The notes under the pieces are model-generated. The model was not told where the DNA came from, did no database searches, and was given only the letters and a program-made list of their open reading frames with translations. DNA of 64,000 nt from the NCBI RefSeq assembly GCF_018141405.1, contig NZ_CP058648.1:449001-513000 (forward strand). The letters run 5' to 3'. Of this stretch, positions 10,697 through 19,731 are shown in pieces. This stretch comes from Serpentinicella alkaliphila (GTDB lineage: Bacteria > Bacillota > Clostridia > Peptostreptococcales > Natronincolaceae). The stretch's first letter is position 1. Every line of letters starts with the position of its first letter. Position numbers and translations under genes: made by a program.

Positions 10697-10774
10697 GTTT
10701 TTTGTTTTGCACGAATGTTGCAATAGCAAATCGAAATTAAGATGGGGGTCAGATACCATCTTTTTTTCGTGCAA

Positions 10775-10825
10775 AAATCCTCCTACAATGTATATTCGAC
10801 ATTTGCAGGAGGATTTCCTTTTTGA
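10775..10825 (-). terminator. Strong hairpin, probable terminator of the PhaE-like gene or IS end
   Basis: The arms AAATCCTCCT (10775-10784) and AGGAGGATTT (10807-10816) pair perfectly, and inner arms ACAATGT/ACATTTG extend the stem. On the minus strand TTTTTG follows. It may terminate the PhaE-like gene at 10922 or belong to the end of the decayed IS1182 element. Confidence 0.55.
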
Positions 10826-10921
10826 ATTATAATTTTTTTGTTTTTTTAGCTAATTATTTCCCGACAGCCCCATATATTTCTCTTTATTTTTATTGTAAAA
10901 TTTTGATTAAACAGGCTGAAT

Positions 10922-11914
10922 TTATTTCTTTCTAGATTTTCCAATCACTTCTTTAATCCCTTCTAGGTCTTTCTTAGTAGCAAAGGGTTGCATATTCAAT
11001 TGCATATCTATAATATTTTCATAATTTGACTTAAACTCATTTATTGCTTCAGTTACCTTATCAGTTAAATCAATAAATTCACTGGAGTTAAATAATTCTT
11101 TATATGCTTTCTCATTTAGTTTCCACCAGAATGTATAAAAGTCTTCAAAGGTGGTATCCTGTAATCCTTTTTCAATAAGACTTTGATATTTTTCAATAGT
11201 CTCTTCCATACAGTCATATCCAACTTTAAGTAATTTTTCATTAAATTCGATTAAACTATTATTGTAACTAATATAATTGTTTATGCTTTTTATTTGCATG
11301 TCATAAAGTTCATTATTTGTTATTACTTTTGGGAAAGCCATCATAGTTTTAATAGACTTTTTCCAATTCTCATTCCAGTAATTCATATATTTAAAAGCAG
11401 CATCTTTATCCCCGAGCATACTCTTAAATACAATACTTTGTAGTTCTTTACTGTTATTATAAAGTGACTGGTATAATTCTTCTGTACCCTTTATAAAAAT
11501 TCTTTGTATTTGTAATGCCTCAGCAAAAATTTCTTGTATAGGTTTTGGTAAATAAGGTATGAAGTTTATAGATAGATATTTTATATACTCTTCTGTATTC
11601 TCTTGAAACATTTTTATATTTTCCGTACTTATATCTTTATAGCTTACATTTTCTAAAATGTTTTCATAAAATCTCTTTAAATTGCTGTATGCCTTTTCTG
11701 CCGTTACTAGTGTATTATTAATGTCAAAATAATCATTCTTCTCAACAAACTTAGAATAATTCTTCTTATAAATATCACTTACAGATTCGTACCAACTATT
11801 ATACATATCTATATATGACCTAGATAAGCTATTATTTTGGTAGTACTCAACAAGTTTTTTCTGGTTATTAACCCACTGTCCTACAAAACTTTCTTGCATT
11901 TTTTCTTCTTTCAT
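10922..11914 (-). CDS. Orphan PhaE-like protein (PHA synthase subunit E family)
   Basis: This 330-aa, mostly alpha-helical protein is clearly related to the PhaE protein at 30563-31648. Shared landmarks are FIPYLPKPIQE versus YIPLLPEPMKK, the TFEDFYTFWWKLNEKAY versus SFEEFYKYWTKEINNAF segment, and the C-terminal PFATKKDLEGIKE versus PIAKKSEMDSLYK. It lacks the long C-terminal coiled coil of the other copy. PhaE partners PhaC in class III polyhydroxyalkanoate synthase on the granule surface. No phaC lies next to this copy, so it may assist a PhaC encoded elsewhere (for example the one starting beyond the right edge) or coat granules. The start ATG at 11914 is preceded by AGGGGGAA. Membership in the family is inferred from the comparison within this window. 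Confidence 0.7.
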   Translation of the reverse strand: MKEEKMQESFVGQWVNNQKKLVEYYQNNSLSRSYIDMYNSWYESVSDIYKKNYSKFVEKNDYFDINNTLVTAEKAYSNLKRFYENILENVSYKDISTENIKMFQENTEEYIKYLSINFIPYLPKPIQEIFAEALQIQRIFIKGTEELYQSLYNNSKELQSIVFKSMLGDKDAAFKYMNYWNENWKKSIKTMMAFPKVITNNELYDMQIKSINNYISYNNSLIEFNEKLLKVGYDCMEETIEKYQSLIEKGLQDTTFEDFYTFWWKLNEKAYKELFNSSEFIDLTDKVTEAINEFKSNYENIIDMQLNMQPFATKKDLEGIKEVIGKSRKK

Positions 11915-11986
11915 TTTTAATTCCCCCTAAATTGTTTTTCAGCCAACCTCTGTTCCCCATGTTTGAATAACCTAGTTTACAGTTGA

Positions 11987-12035
11987 AAAAATTAAAAATG
12001 CTGAAGTGTATACACCCCAACATTTTAATTTTTGT
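11987..12035 (-). terminator. Terminator of the guanylate-kinase-like gene
   Basis: An AT-rich inverted repeat (arms about 11987-12010 and 12011-12035, with G-U pairs) lies 40 bases after the stop of the minus-strand kinase gene. It ends in a T-rich tract. Confidence 0.5.
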
Positions 12036-12074
12036 TGTTAAATATAATATATGAAATAAAAAACAATTTAGAAC

Positions 12075-12680
12075 CTATTTTTCTGTATATTTTTCTATTA
12101 CGTCACAAAATTCTCCTGAAGCCTTATTCAAATCATCGTTAAGAATTATATAATCGTATTCACCACTTTTAGCCTCCTCGAAGGCAACTCTTTCCATACG
12201 TTTTTCTATTTCTTCAGTTGTTTCTCCACGGTGAATTAATCTTTCCTTTAAGGTTTCTGTATTTGGTACTTTAATAAAAATTAATACAGCATCATCTTTA
12301 AAAATAGATTTAACCTTTGTGGCTCCCTTAACATCTAGATCCGTTATAATATGATATCCGTTTTCAACAGCGTATTGATAAGTCTTTAAATGAGTTCCAT
12401 AGAAATCCCTTCCATGGACCTTTTCATACTCCAAAAATTCATCATTATCTATCATTTTTTGAAATGTTTCAATATCTGTGAAGTAGTATGGATTTCCCAT
12501 ACTTTCACCTGCACGCATTTGTCTTGTTGTGAAAGATGGTATAAATGTTATTTTTAAACCTTTATCTAAAGCTCTTTTAATTAGTGTATTTTTACCAGAT
12601 CCAGCTGAACCAACCACTATAAATGCCTTACCTCGCTGATTAGTCTTTTTATCCTGGTCAAAATTTACAATAGTGCTCAT
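12075..12680 (-). CDS. Guanylate kinase family protein
   Basis: This 201-aa P-loop kinase probably phosphorylates GMP to GDP. The Walker A motif reads GSAGSGKNT (about 22-30), whereas the usual guanylate kinase is GPSGAGKGT. The GMP-binding segment is TTRQMRAGESMGNPYYF (about 52-68), followed by the YGTH motif and DLDVKGA. A C-terminal lid-like Arg-rich helix is present (ERLIHRGETTEEIEKRMER). Canonical gmk usually sits in a cluster with rpoZ, dfp or priA, so a solitary location and unusual P-loop suggest either a relocated gmk or a paralogue with another nucleotide substrate. The start ATG is preceded by GGAGAG. Confidence 0.8.
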   Translation of the reverse strand: MSTIVNFDQDKKTNQRGKAFIVVGSAGSGKNTLIKRALDKGLKITFIPSFTTRQMRAGESMGNPYYFTDIETFQKMIDNDEFLEYEKVHGRDFYGTHLKTYQYAVENGYHIITDLDVKGATKVKSIFKDDAVLIFIKVPNTETLKERLIHRGETTEEIEKRMERVAFEEAKSGEYDYIILNDDLNKASGEFCDVIEKYTEK

Positions 12681-12799
12681 CCAAAATCTCTCCTTTTATT
12701 TCACCAAAAAGTCTATGTCCTTTATTATAAGTATTCTAACACATATTGTAAACACATATATAGCCCTCTCATACTTTTTCTTTTATTTTTCTACATTTT

Positions 12800-13477
12800 T
12801 TATTCTTCTACTGACTCTAACTGAATTATTACCTCATAGTTTTCTCCAGTAAAAATGCTTTTTATTAAACCATATCTTACTGCGTAATAATTAACTGACT
12901 CACTTTCACCATCTATATTTCTTTCCCTAACCCTTATAGTTTCAAATGTTCCATAGGGCACTGTTAAGGGTTCATCTACAGCCTCTATTTCATAGGTCAT
13001 CTCATCGTCTTCCCATGTATTACCTACTTCTATAGGGCTTCTTAAAATTGATTTACTTCTATTTCTCTGACCTACTTCCGTATAGTCTTCCTCGTCATAA
13101 ACCTCTTCCTGAGCAAATATTAAAACAATTTCTGTATCGCTTATATCATAAACCTTAGCTATTGTTGTAGCTGCTGATTGTTCCATATGCTGAACTATAT
13201 TATTATTTGTGTGAGCTACCCATGTTATTCTATCCGCATGGGCATAACCTTCCCCACTAAAACTTAAGCGTAAGCCAGGTTCCGTTAAAAAATAGTTACT
13301 TAGAGATAACCTCTCCTCTCCGTTAACATCCGGCTCCTCTGTATCACCATCTTGTACTTGTCCTGGACCTGGTTGCTCTCCAACCTGATCTCGTCCTCTA
13401 ATGCCCCTATTATAAAAGAAAATACCCCCAACAATTAAAGCAATTATTAATAATATAATCCAATGCTGTCTTTTCAT
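12800..13477 (-). CDS. Membrane-anchored protein of unknown function next to the germination locus
   Basis: I do not recognise this 225-aa protein. Residues 5-22 form a single N-terminal membrane segment (WIILLIIALIVGGIFF). A Gly/Pro/Asp/Glu-rich linker follows (about 28-58), then a beta-rich extracytoplasmic domain of about 165 residues ending LESVEE. There is no lipobox and no catalytic motif. It is on the same strand as the GerB-type permease, 30 bases downstream of it, and so is probably in its transcript. That location suggests a cell-envelope or spore role, but nothing in the sequence proves it. Confidence 0.65.
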   Translation of the reverse strand: MKRQHWIILLIIALIVGGIFFYNRGIRGRDQVGEQPGPGQVQDGDTEEPDVNGEERLSLSNYFLTEPGLRLSFSGEGYAHADRITWVAHTNNNIVQHMEQSAATTIAKVYDISDTEIVLIFAQEEVYDEEDYTEVGQRNRSKSILRSPIEVGNTWEDDEMTYEIEAVDEPLTVPYGTFETIRVRERNIDGESESVNYYAVRYGLIKSIFTGENYEVIIQLESVEE

Positions 13478-13507
13478 GTAAATACTCCCTTCATTTAATA
13501 AAAATAA

Positions 13508-14593
13508 TTAATAGCTCTTACTAGTTTTACCCTTAATTTTAATCGAAAACACAATAAACGAAATTAAAGGTATAACAAAGAAGTTTGCAAAGCTTATATA
13601 TGTATAGTAATTAAGAAAATCAAATAAAAGGTCTAAATCGGATACTAACCAAAATCCAATTGCATAAATTATTACACTTAATAAATATATTCTATACTTA
13701 TGAGTTATACCCAAGTGCTTCAAGGTTAAAAGCAAAGCATAAAAGGTTATAACATATTTTAAAAACCATCCTCCTACTATTTGCAGCATAACAAACAACT
13801 CACCAAATTCATAAAATCTGGCATAGCTTATCATTTGTGTTTGGAGAAGTTTAGGGTATGGCATTTCGTATAGCCTAGTTATTTCAAAGGTTGAAATAGC
13901 ACCTGTAATAGATACTATTTGCATTTGAATGACATAGATTAAACCTATTGCCCCATGTAGTACTAACTTACTTTTATCTTTTACTTGTGTTAAAAAAGGA
14001 AAAACAATAGCTACACTGCCATATAATCCTAATATCTTTATCATAGTTACAAAAAAGCCTAGGGTTAAACCATCATCAAAAACCGGAAGTAGTAGCCTCG
14101 CTGATTTATATCTTGTAGTTAAAAATGCTAAGTGTATACCAGCTATAGTAATCAAAGTAATTCCTACCAAGGCTACAGTTACTACTGCAACCAAATCTTT
14201 TCTTATAGTATAAATAGCTGGAAATACTAAAAAAATCATAAAGTACCAAGATGGTGTTTCAAGTAGCATATTTATTTGCATTGCATTTGCTTCAACTGAA
14301 GCGCTTTCTACTAATGTTATAAATAATGTTAAAGCATATAAGACTATTAAAAATCTTCCTAATTTTTCTCCGTATACATCTTCGTAAATTTTAAAAATAT
14401 TAAATTCTTGTCCTTTTTTATTAGTTCTGAATATAAATTGTGTGAAAGCCAAAATTATAAGAGAACAAACTATCATAGCTACCCAGGAGTCTCTACCACT
14501 ATTTCGTATAAACACCTCTGGATACGTTTTAAGCGAAACTATACATGTAGCAGCTATTAAAAATGCCAAATGTTTAGTATTAAATTTGTCCAT
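13508..14593 (-). CDS. Germinant receptor B subunit (GerAB/GerKB spore permease family)
   Basis: This 361-aa integral membrane protein has about ten hydrophobic segments and matches the spore-permease branch of the APC superfamily (start MDKFNTKHLAFLIAAT, internal ETPSWYFMIFLVFPAIYTIRKD). In spores the B subunit sits in the inner membrane with A and C subunits and is thought to bind the germinant, usually an amino acid. It is transcribed away from the A and C genes at 14692-17235, with only 98 bases between them. A single operon in A-B-C or A-C-B order is more usual. The start ATG is preceded by GGGGG at 14598-14602. Confidence 0.9.
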   Translation of the reverse strand: MDKFNTKHLAFLIAATCIVSLKTYPEVFIRNSGRDSWVAMIVCSLIILAFTQFIFRTNKKGQEFNIFKIYEDVYGEKLGRFLIVLYALTLFITLVESASVEANAMQINMLLETPSWYFMIFLVFPAIYTIRKDLVAVVTVALVGITLITIAGIHLAFLTTRYKSARLLLPVFDDGLTLGFFVTMIKILGLYGSVAIVFPFLTQVKDKSKLVLHGAIGLIYVIQMQIVSITGAISTFEITRLYEMPYPKLLQTQMISYARFYEFGELFVMLQIVGGWFLKYVITFYALLLTLKHLGITHKYRIYLLSVIIYAIGFWLVSDLDLLFDFLNYYTYISFANFFVIPLISFIVFSIKIKGKTSKSY

Positions 14594-14691
14594 GGACTAA
14601 CCCCCTTACTGTTAAAATCATATATTTCATTATTTGCCATAAAAATGCATATTATTCTTTCTACGTAAAACAATATACATGGGGTGATTGT
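14594..14691. promoter_or_regulatory. Divergent germination-gene control region with sigma-G-like elements
   Basis: On the minus strand TGTATA (14675-14680) and an AATAATA element 17 bases away resemble the sigma-G promoter pattern (-35 about TGAATA, -10 about CATAMTA). On the plus strand TGCATA (14646-14651) and CAATATA (14671-14677) give a weaker match. Germinant receptor genes are typically sigma-G dependent. The assignment is by eye only. Confidence 0.35.
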
Positions 14692-16122
14692 ATGAGTCGA
14701 AAACATATTTTAGTAAATCAGTATGAAAATAATATAAATACAATTAAGGAAAAACTTAAAAATGCGTATGATGTGAAATATAGGGAAATTACTACCTCTA
14801 AAGGATTTGTCTGTGCAATTTTTATAGATAATATGGTTGACCATGCTTTTTTAAGTGATAATATTCTTGCTCCACTTTTAGATTCTGAAACTCTGCCTGA
14901 AAATATTGAACAACTAAAAAAAGAAGTTATTGAATCCAATGTTACGGATACGGTACAAACTATAGACGAAGCAATTCTTAATATTCTTTCAGGTAATGTA
15001 ATTCTTTTCTTTAGCTTTTGCGAAGGAATACTTTACTGTGAAGTTAAAGGAATGAATCGTAGAGCAATTGAACAACCTATAACAGAAACGACAATCAAAG
15101 GACCTAGGGAAGGATTTGTAGAGGATTTAGCTATAAATATTTCTTTAATTAGAAGGAGAATTATGAATCCAGGTTTAAAAATAGAAGATTTTCGTTTAGG
15201 TGGGCACTCTCAAATAGGGGTTGCTCTGATTTATCTTGAGCAGCATGCCCCAGAAAAGCTTGTAACCTTTATAAGAACTAAAATTAAAATGATGCAAAAT
15301 AGACACTTCGTCTTTGCAATAAACAATATTGAAGAGGAACTAAGAAGTAAAAATACCTTTTTTAATACAATTGGATATAGTGAGCGTCCGGATATAATAG
15401 CATCAAATCTATCTGAGGGTAGAGTTTGTGTTATGGTCAATGGTACACCCTTTGTTTTAATTGCCCCATATTTTTTTATAGATCACTTTATGTCTCCGGA
15501 TGACTATTATAACAATATGTTCATTGGTAGCTTCGATAGAATTTTAAGATGGTTAGCATTTTCTATAGCAATGATTCTACCAGCACTATATTTAGCCCTA
15601 ACTACATATCATTTCAAGCTAATACCAACGGTACTTGTGTTTAGGGTAGCTGTATTAAGGTCTGGTGTACCATTCAATACAGTTATAGAAATATTTATTA
15701 TGTATTTTTTCTTCCTTATTTTACGGGAGGCAGGGATTAGACTTCCATCCCCAATCGGACAAGCAATAAGTATATTCGGAGCACTTATATTAGGTGATGC
15801 CGCTATTGGCGCTGGCCTAACGTCACAAATAACCGTATTAGTTGTTGCATTATCATCTATTTGTACATTTTTAATTCCGACTTTATTTAATGCTACGGTT
15901 GTATGGACTAGCGTTCTTTTATTATTTACTGCCTTATCAGGGCTTCCTGGCTTTTATATTGCCTTTATAATGTTTATATCTCATATAGCTGGTCTAACTA
16001 CTTGTGGTTACCCATTTTTATATCCCCTAGGCACACTCACAACCTTTAAATTCAGAGATATATTTTACAGAAAAAAACTCAAGGACATTTCAAATAATAT
16101 TCTTCATGGAGATGAAAAATAG
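14692..16122 (+). CDS. Germinant receptor A subunit (GerA/SpoVAF family)
   Basis: This 476-aa protein has a large hydrophilic N-terminal half (1-280) and four to six membrane segments in the C-terminal half, as in GerAA/GerKA. Typical family features are the central PGLKIEDFRLG region after a conserved RRRIMNPGL, FFIDHFMSPDDYY, the segment AVLRSGVPFNTVIEIF, and the loop EAGIRLPSPIGQAISIFGAL. It should act in the spore inner membrane together with the C lipoprotein and the divergently encoded B permease. A GGGGTGAT ribosome site at 14681-14688 sets the start. The stop TAG is directly followed by the ATG of the C subunit. Confidence 0.93.
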   Translation: MSRKHILVNQYENNINTIKEKLKNAYDVKYREITTSKGFVCAIFIDNMVDHAFLSDNILAPLLDSETLPENIEQLKKEVIESNVTDTVQTIDEAILNILSGNVILFFSFCEGILYCEVKGMNRRAIEQPITETTIKGPREGFVEDLAINISLIRRRIMNPGLKIEDFRLGGHSQIGVALIYLEQHAPEKLVTFIRTKIKMMQNRHFVFAINNIEEELRSKNTFFNTIGYSERPDIIASNLSEGRVCVMVNGTPFVLIAPYFFIDHFMSPDDYYNNMFIGSFDRILRWLAFSIAMILPALYLALTTYHFKLIPTVLVFRVAVLRSGVPFNTVIEIFIMYFFFLILREAGIRLPSPIGQAISIFGALILGDAAIGAGLTSQITVLVVALSSICTFLIPTLFNATVVWTSVLLLFTALSGLPGFYIAFIMFISHIAGLTTCGYPFLYPLGTLTTFKFRDIFYRKKLKDISNNILHGDEK

Positions 16123-17235
16123 ATGTTAAAAGTACGTTTAACTATATTACTAATTATTGTAACAATAATTTTAACAGGTTGTTTTAATTACAGGGACTTA
16201 AATAGAGCAATTTTTGTTACAATGCTCGTTATAGATATAGATGATCAGGATAATATAGTAGTATATGCTGAAGCCTTCCATTCCTATAGAAGTAATAAAA
16301 ACAATACGGAGCAAGGCCAAAGGCTTGTTTTTCATGCAACTGGTCCCTCATTATTTGGTACGATACGTAAGCTAAATGTTGCCTCTAGATACAAAATAGA
16401 TTATAGCCAGTGTAAGATGTACGTTTTTACAGAGAAGGCAGCAAAAAATGGTATAGCTGATTTCCTTGATTTTCTTATAAGAGATCAGGAATTTTTAATA
16501 AGAGCCTTTTTAGCAGTATATTTAGGTCCACCTGAAGAATTGTTAACAGCTGAAATTAAGCAGGATGAATATATTGGAATATACTTATATGAGCTGTTCC
16601 AAGATAGTCTTCTATCTTCTATTCTTGTTAATTATAGGTTTAGCGATAATGTAAATACTAGATTAATGGGTAAACATATAGATAAAATGAATGCAATCAA
16701 AATTGAACAGGAAACTGTTGACCAATTTGTATCTGCACAAGGGGCGGCGGTATTTGAGAATGACATTATGGTAGATATGTTAACATTAGATGAGACAATT
16801 TATTGTAATTTTTTATATGATAGAATACAATCCGGTGCTATAGAAATACAACATCCGCAACACGAGGATAAAACCCTTACATTAGAAATCCGTAAAAGTA
16901 AAACAAAATCTAAAATGGATTATGATGGACGAAGAATCCTGATGAAGGTGAATATTGATACAGATGTTGTTATTGCAGATGCACAAAGTGGTTTAGACTG
17001 GAATAAGGAGACAATAGAGAAGATCGAGCATTTAGCTGCAGTTAAAATTAAGGATGGTACAGAGGCTCTATTTGCTAAATTTAAAGAAAAGGGTATAGAT
17101 CTTCTAGATGTTAAACATGATGTAGATATAAGGTATCCAAAGTCAAATGTTGAAAATCCAATTATGATAACAAATCTGACTTCAGAAGTTAAAGTACATA
17201 TTAAGGGCAGTACATATATTAGAGGATCTAGATAG
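16123..17235 (+). CDS. Germinant receptor C subunit, Ger(x)C lipoprotein
   Basis: This 370-aa lipoprotein has a signal sequence with lipobox LTGC (Cys20) and an immediately following FNYRDLNRA, a hallmark of Ger(x)C proteins. The remainder is the three-domain GerC fold, with the C-terminal DVKHDVDIRYP segment near 325-335. It is anchored to the outer face of the spore inner membrane. Its start codon abuts the stop codon of the A subunit, so the two are translationally coupled. A bidirectional terminator follows at once. Confidence 0.9.
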   Translation: MLKVRLTILLIIVTIILTGCFNYRDLNRAIFVTMLVIDIDDQDNIVVYAEAFHSYRSNKNNTEQGQRLVFHATGPSLFGTIRKLNVASRYKIDYSQCKMYVFTEKAAKNGIADFLDFLIRDQEFLIRAFLAVYLGPPEELLTAEIKQDEYIGIYLYELFQDSLLSSILVNYRFSDNVNTRLMGKHIDKMNAIKIEQETVDQFVSAQGAAVFENDIMVDMLTLDETIYCNFLYDRIQSGAIEIQHPQHEDKTLTLEIRKSKTKSKMDYDGRRILMKVNIDTDVVIADAQSGLDWNKETIEKIEHLAAVKIKDGTEALFAKFKEKGIDLLDVKHDVDIRYPKSNVENPIMITNLTSEVKVHIKGSTYIRGSR

Positions 17236-17266
17236 AAAAAACGGACGCTATAAGCATCCGTTTTTC
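17236..17266. terminator. Bidirectional terminator between gerC and the cupin gene
   Basis: The arms AAAAACGGACGC (about 17236-17248) and GCATCCGTTTTT (17253-17266) form a stem with one G-U type mismatch. A runs on one side and T runs on the other serve both converging genes. Confidence 0.85.
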
Positions 17267-17278
17267 TCTTTTGACCCT

Positions 17279-17620
17279 TTATTCTAAACTAAATACTACA
17301 GTTAATAGCATTTTAAATTGCTCTACTGCAAGCAGGGCATGTGGTACTCCCGCTGGCATTACTACTGTTTCTCCTTTTGTTAGTACTAGTTTTTCCTCAC
17401 CTATAGTTATCTCTGCTGTCCCATCTAAAATAACTACCATTGCATCCCCGGATGCCGTATGCGAGCTTATTTCCTCGTCCTTATCAAAGGCGAATACAGT
17501 TAAGCTTAATGGTCTTCCCTGGGCTAATGTTCTACTTATCACTTTACCCTCTTGATAATCCACCAATGAAGCTAATTCATACTTTTTTGATAAATCAATA
17601 TTCTTAATTAATTTCTTCAT
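17279..17620 (-). CDS. Small cupin-domain protein (paralogue of 62111-62449)
   Basis: This 113-aa single-domain cupin (cupin_2 type) shows GDAMVVILDG and the second motif PAGVPHALLA, with His in EEISSH and PHALLA as probable metal ligands. It is strongly similar to the cupin at 62111, sharing ISRTLAQG, LSLT.FAFDK, EEISSH, GDAMV, ITIG, KGET.VMPAG and EQFKMLL. The track-style GTG start at 17629 lies three codons upstream, but the GAGGAG ribosome site is eight bases before the ATG at 17620, so I use that. Function is unknown. Such stand-alone cupins often bind a metal or small ligand. The hemerythrin gene lies just upstream on the same strand. Confidence 0.8.
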   Translation of the reverse strand: MKKLIKNIDLSKKYELASLVDYQEGKVISRTLAQGRPLSLTVFAFDKDEEISSHTASGDAMVVILDGTAEITIGEEKLVLTKGETVVMPAGVPHALLAVEQFKMLLTVVFSLE

Positions 17621-17646
17621 ACTTAACACTCCTCATATAATTTTAT

Positions 17647-18051
17647 TTATTCAGAACATAATTGATATAGCTCATTGTCCTCTTTAATAATTCTCTTTCT
17701 TAAGAGAGAAAAAACTTTTTCTGATTCTTTTTCAAAATCCTTAATACCTAGAGCTAGCTTACTAGGTGTATTGAATTTTGTTTTAAATGAATTATACTCA
17801 TTTACTAAGTTACCCATTTCATCCATGTATTTAAAGGCAATTTCTCGATATTTCGTACTATTTAATAGTTCTGGATATAAATGTTTATCCTCTATACTAA
17901 GATGAACCTTTAGTTTTCCTGAAAGGGAATTTATTAGCTTTACAATATTCTCATTTTGATTATTACTTTTATCTTTTATACTACTTTCTATTTCATTTAT
18001 TAAATCCATTATTTCTGTATGCTGTCTTTTTAATAGCTCCGACTGTTTCAT
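17647..18051 (-). CDS. Hemerythrin-like HHE domain protein
   Basis: This 134-aa four-helix protein shows His11 in LKRQHTEIM and the motif HLSIEDKHLYPEL (about 53-65), which is the metal-binding HxxxE/H pattern of the HHE cation-binding domain. The C-terminal His expected in oxygen-carrying hemerythrins is replaced by an acidic stretch (KEDNELYQ), so di-iron binding may be altered. Members act in oxygen or nitric-oxide sensing and iron handling. The gene is upstream of, and on the same strand as, the small cupin 17 bases away, so the two are likely co-transcribed. Confidence 0.75.
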   Translation of the reverse strand: MKQSELLKRQHTEIMDLINEIESSIKDKSNNQNENIVKLINSLSGKLKVHLSIEDKHLYPELLNSTKYREIAFKYMDEMGNLVNEYNSFKTKFNTPSKLALGIKDFEKESEKVFSLLRKRIIKEDNELYQLCSE

Positions 18052-18144
18052 TATTATGCCCCCTTTATTCTTTAAGTTAATTGTAAAGAAAAAAAGGATA
18101 TATTTCCGTGATTACAGTCACAAAACACCATATTTCTATAAAAA

Positions 18145-18161
18145 AATCCCCTGACGGGGAC
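18145..18161 (-). terminator. Short hairpin with T tract downstream of the IS91-type unit
   Basis: TCCCC and GGGGA (about 18148-18161) form a five-base stem with loop GTCA, followed on the minus strand by seven T residues. It is either the terminator of the zinc-ribbon ORF or part of the element's terminus, since IS91-type elements end in a hairpin. Confidence 0.5.
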
Positions 18162-18166
18162 TGTGT

Positions 18167-18445
18167 TTAAAAAGGAATACACTCATCATCTTCTTCTAGG
18201 TATGAGTGTTTTTCTTCTTTTTGTTCACCAAAATAATAAAAATCCTCATTACAATTAGGGCATACCATAATCGGCATACCTTTTCTATTTTTATTTTGTT
18301 CTTCGTCGTACTCTTCGTCACAGTAGGTATCCAAATCTGCAAACTCATCCACAATATCTGCGGGAGCCCACTCCAAATACTTACACTTCAAACAATGATA
18401 TTTGTACAACTTTTCTTTGTAATGGCGCTCTACTAATGGGCTCAT
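18167..18445 (-). CDS. Small zinc-ribbon protein overlapping the IS91-type transposase end (passenger ORF)
   Basis: This 92-aa acidic protein has one CLKC pair near residue 18 and a CPNC pair near 62, a likely zinc ribbon, and an acidic tail ending CIPF. Its first 64 bases lie inside the 3' end of the transposase frame in another reading frame. A good ribosome site (GGAGG, about 18456-18460) sits nine bases before its ATG, also inside the transposase gene. That arrangement implies real translation coupled to the transposase. I do not recognise a family. It could be an accessory or regulatory protein of the element. Confidence 0.6.
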   Translation of the reverse strand: MSPLVERHYKEKLYKYHCLKCKYLEWAPADIVDEFADLDTYCDEEYDEEQNKNRKGMPIMVCPNCNEDFYYFGEQKEEKHSYLEEDDECIPF

Positions 18446-19645
18446 ATAATATTTCCTCCATATCCCTAGATTCTCTTATATCATATATCACCCCATAGTC
18501 TTTATGCCATATTCTCCATAAAATTTTTTCAGTGGTACATTTTACACATAAAAGTGGATTTCTTCCGAAATTCTCTATAATCCTCTCTTTCCAGGTCTTT
18601 TTCTTTTCAAAACTTTTTCTCTTATCCCTAAGCAATTTTTCTATAGACTTTTCCTTCATAAAATTATATAGATGCACTATATCCTTGGATATCTTATTTC
18701 TTCTCCTTGAATACAGTCCATATCTTCTTACTGTCTTGAATCCTTTAGGTACTATATGTTGTGTTATTTTTCCTATAAATTCTAACACATCCATAGTTAT
18801 CTTTACTTTTTTTCCATCGTTATGATCTTCATACCAAAACGTAACCTTTTCTCCATCATATTCCTCTATTCTATATTCTGCTATAGCTGCTCTAGCAAGA
18901 TATCTTCCTATGTACTTTACTGCTTGTCTTGTATCATTCAGTTTTCTCTTTGCATTAACATAAAACCCATTTGGATATCTTTTATACATCTCACTTATTA
19001 GCTGCCTGGTTTCATAACTATTAAAATATTTCTTAATTATTTCTAGTAGCACCTTCTGCCATGCTTTCTTCAAAAATGGATATGGTATATATTCAACACT
19101 CTTCCACCAATTATTATTTCTATCTATTGCTCCCTCTGTTACTAATGCATGTATATGTGGTTCCATTTCAAATCTCTTCCAAAGGTGTGCACTACGGCTA
19201 TTATACCTACTTCATAATCACATTTCCTATTATTTTTATACCAATATGAAATTACGTTGTATACTGCATCCTGCAATTCTTTTAATAATTCTCTCCTTGC
19301 ATAAAAGAAGTTTCTCAGTTCCTTAGGCATTGTAAATACACTATGTCTATGCCCTACCCTTAACATGTTCTGTTCTTTGCTTTTCACCCATTTTAGTGTA
19401 TATACTCTTCCGCATTTATTGCAAAACTTGCTTTTACATGTAAATGGTACTTTCGTTACACTAAAACAATCCTCACATATATATTCGGCATATCCATTTT
19501 TAACATCGCTACAATTTATAGCCTTATTTACTAGATCATCTATATGTTCTCTCATAACCTTAGGAACTCTAGACCAGTATGTGTTTTTAAAGTCCTCATA
19601 TCTATCTACCAATATCTCTTTAACTGTTATCTTTTTTCTATTCAT
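18381..19645 (-). pseudogene. IS91/IS801-type (HUH, Y2) transposase, interrupted by one frameshift
   Basis: The N-terminal frame (19142-19645) has the zinc-binding domain with CEDC and CKSKFCNKCG, followed by HRHSVFTMPKELR. The C-terminal frame (18381-19166) continues with PHIHALVTEGA, the HUH metal-binding motif, and KYIGRYLARAAIA with the catalytic Tyr region. The two frames join at TGGAACCACAT (about 19159-19163). Adding one base there restores the family sequence FGRDLKWNPHIHALV. The site is not a long homopolymer. Together the parts would make about 420 residues. Ends were not defined, because this family has no inverted repeats. Confidence 0.85.
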
Positions 19646-19731
19646 ATCTCAATCATACCATATGTTATCCACAGATTTTTAATTTTATAATTTCCTATAG
19701 AAGAAAAAAATGGCCAATTGGCCATCTTAAT

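Noticed and set aside
12075-12680. PhnN-type ribose bisphosphokinase instead of guanylate kinase
   Set aside because: The GMP-binding segment with TTRQMRAGE and NPYYF fits guanylate kinases better, although the P-loop is unusual.
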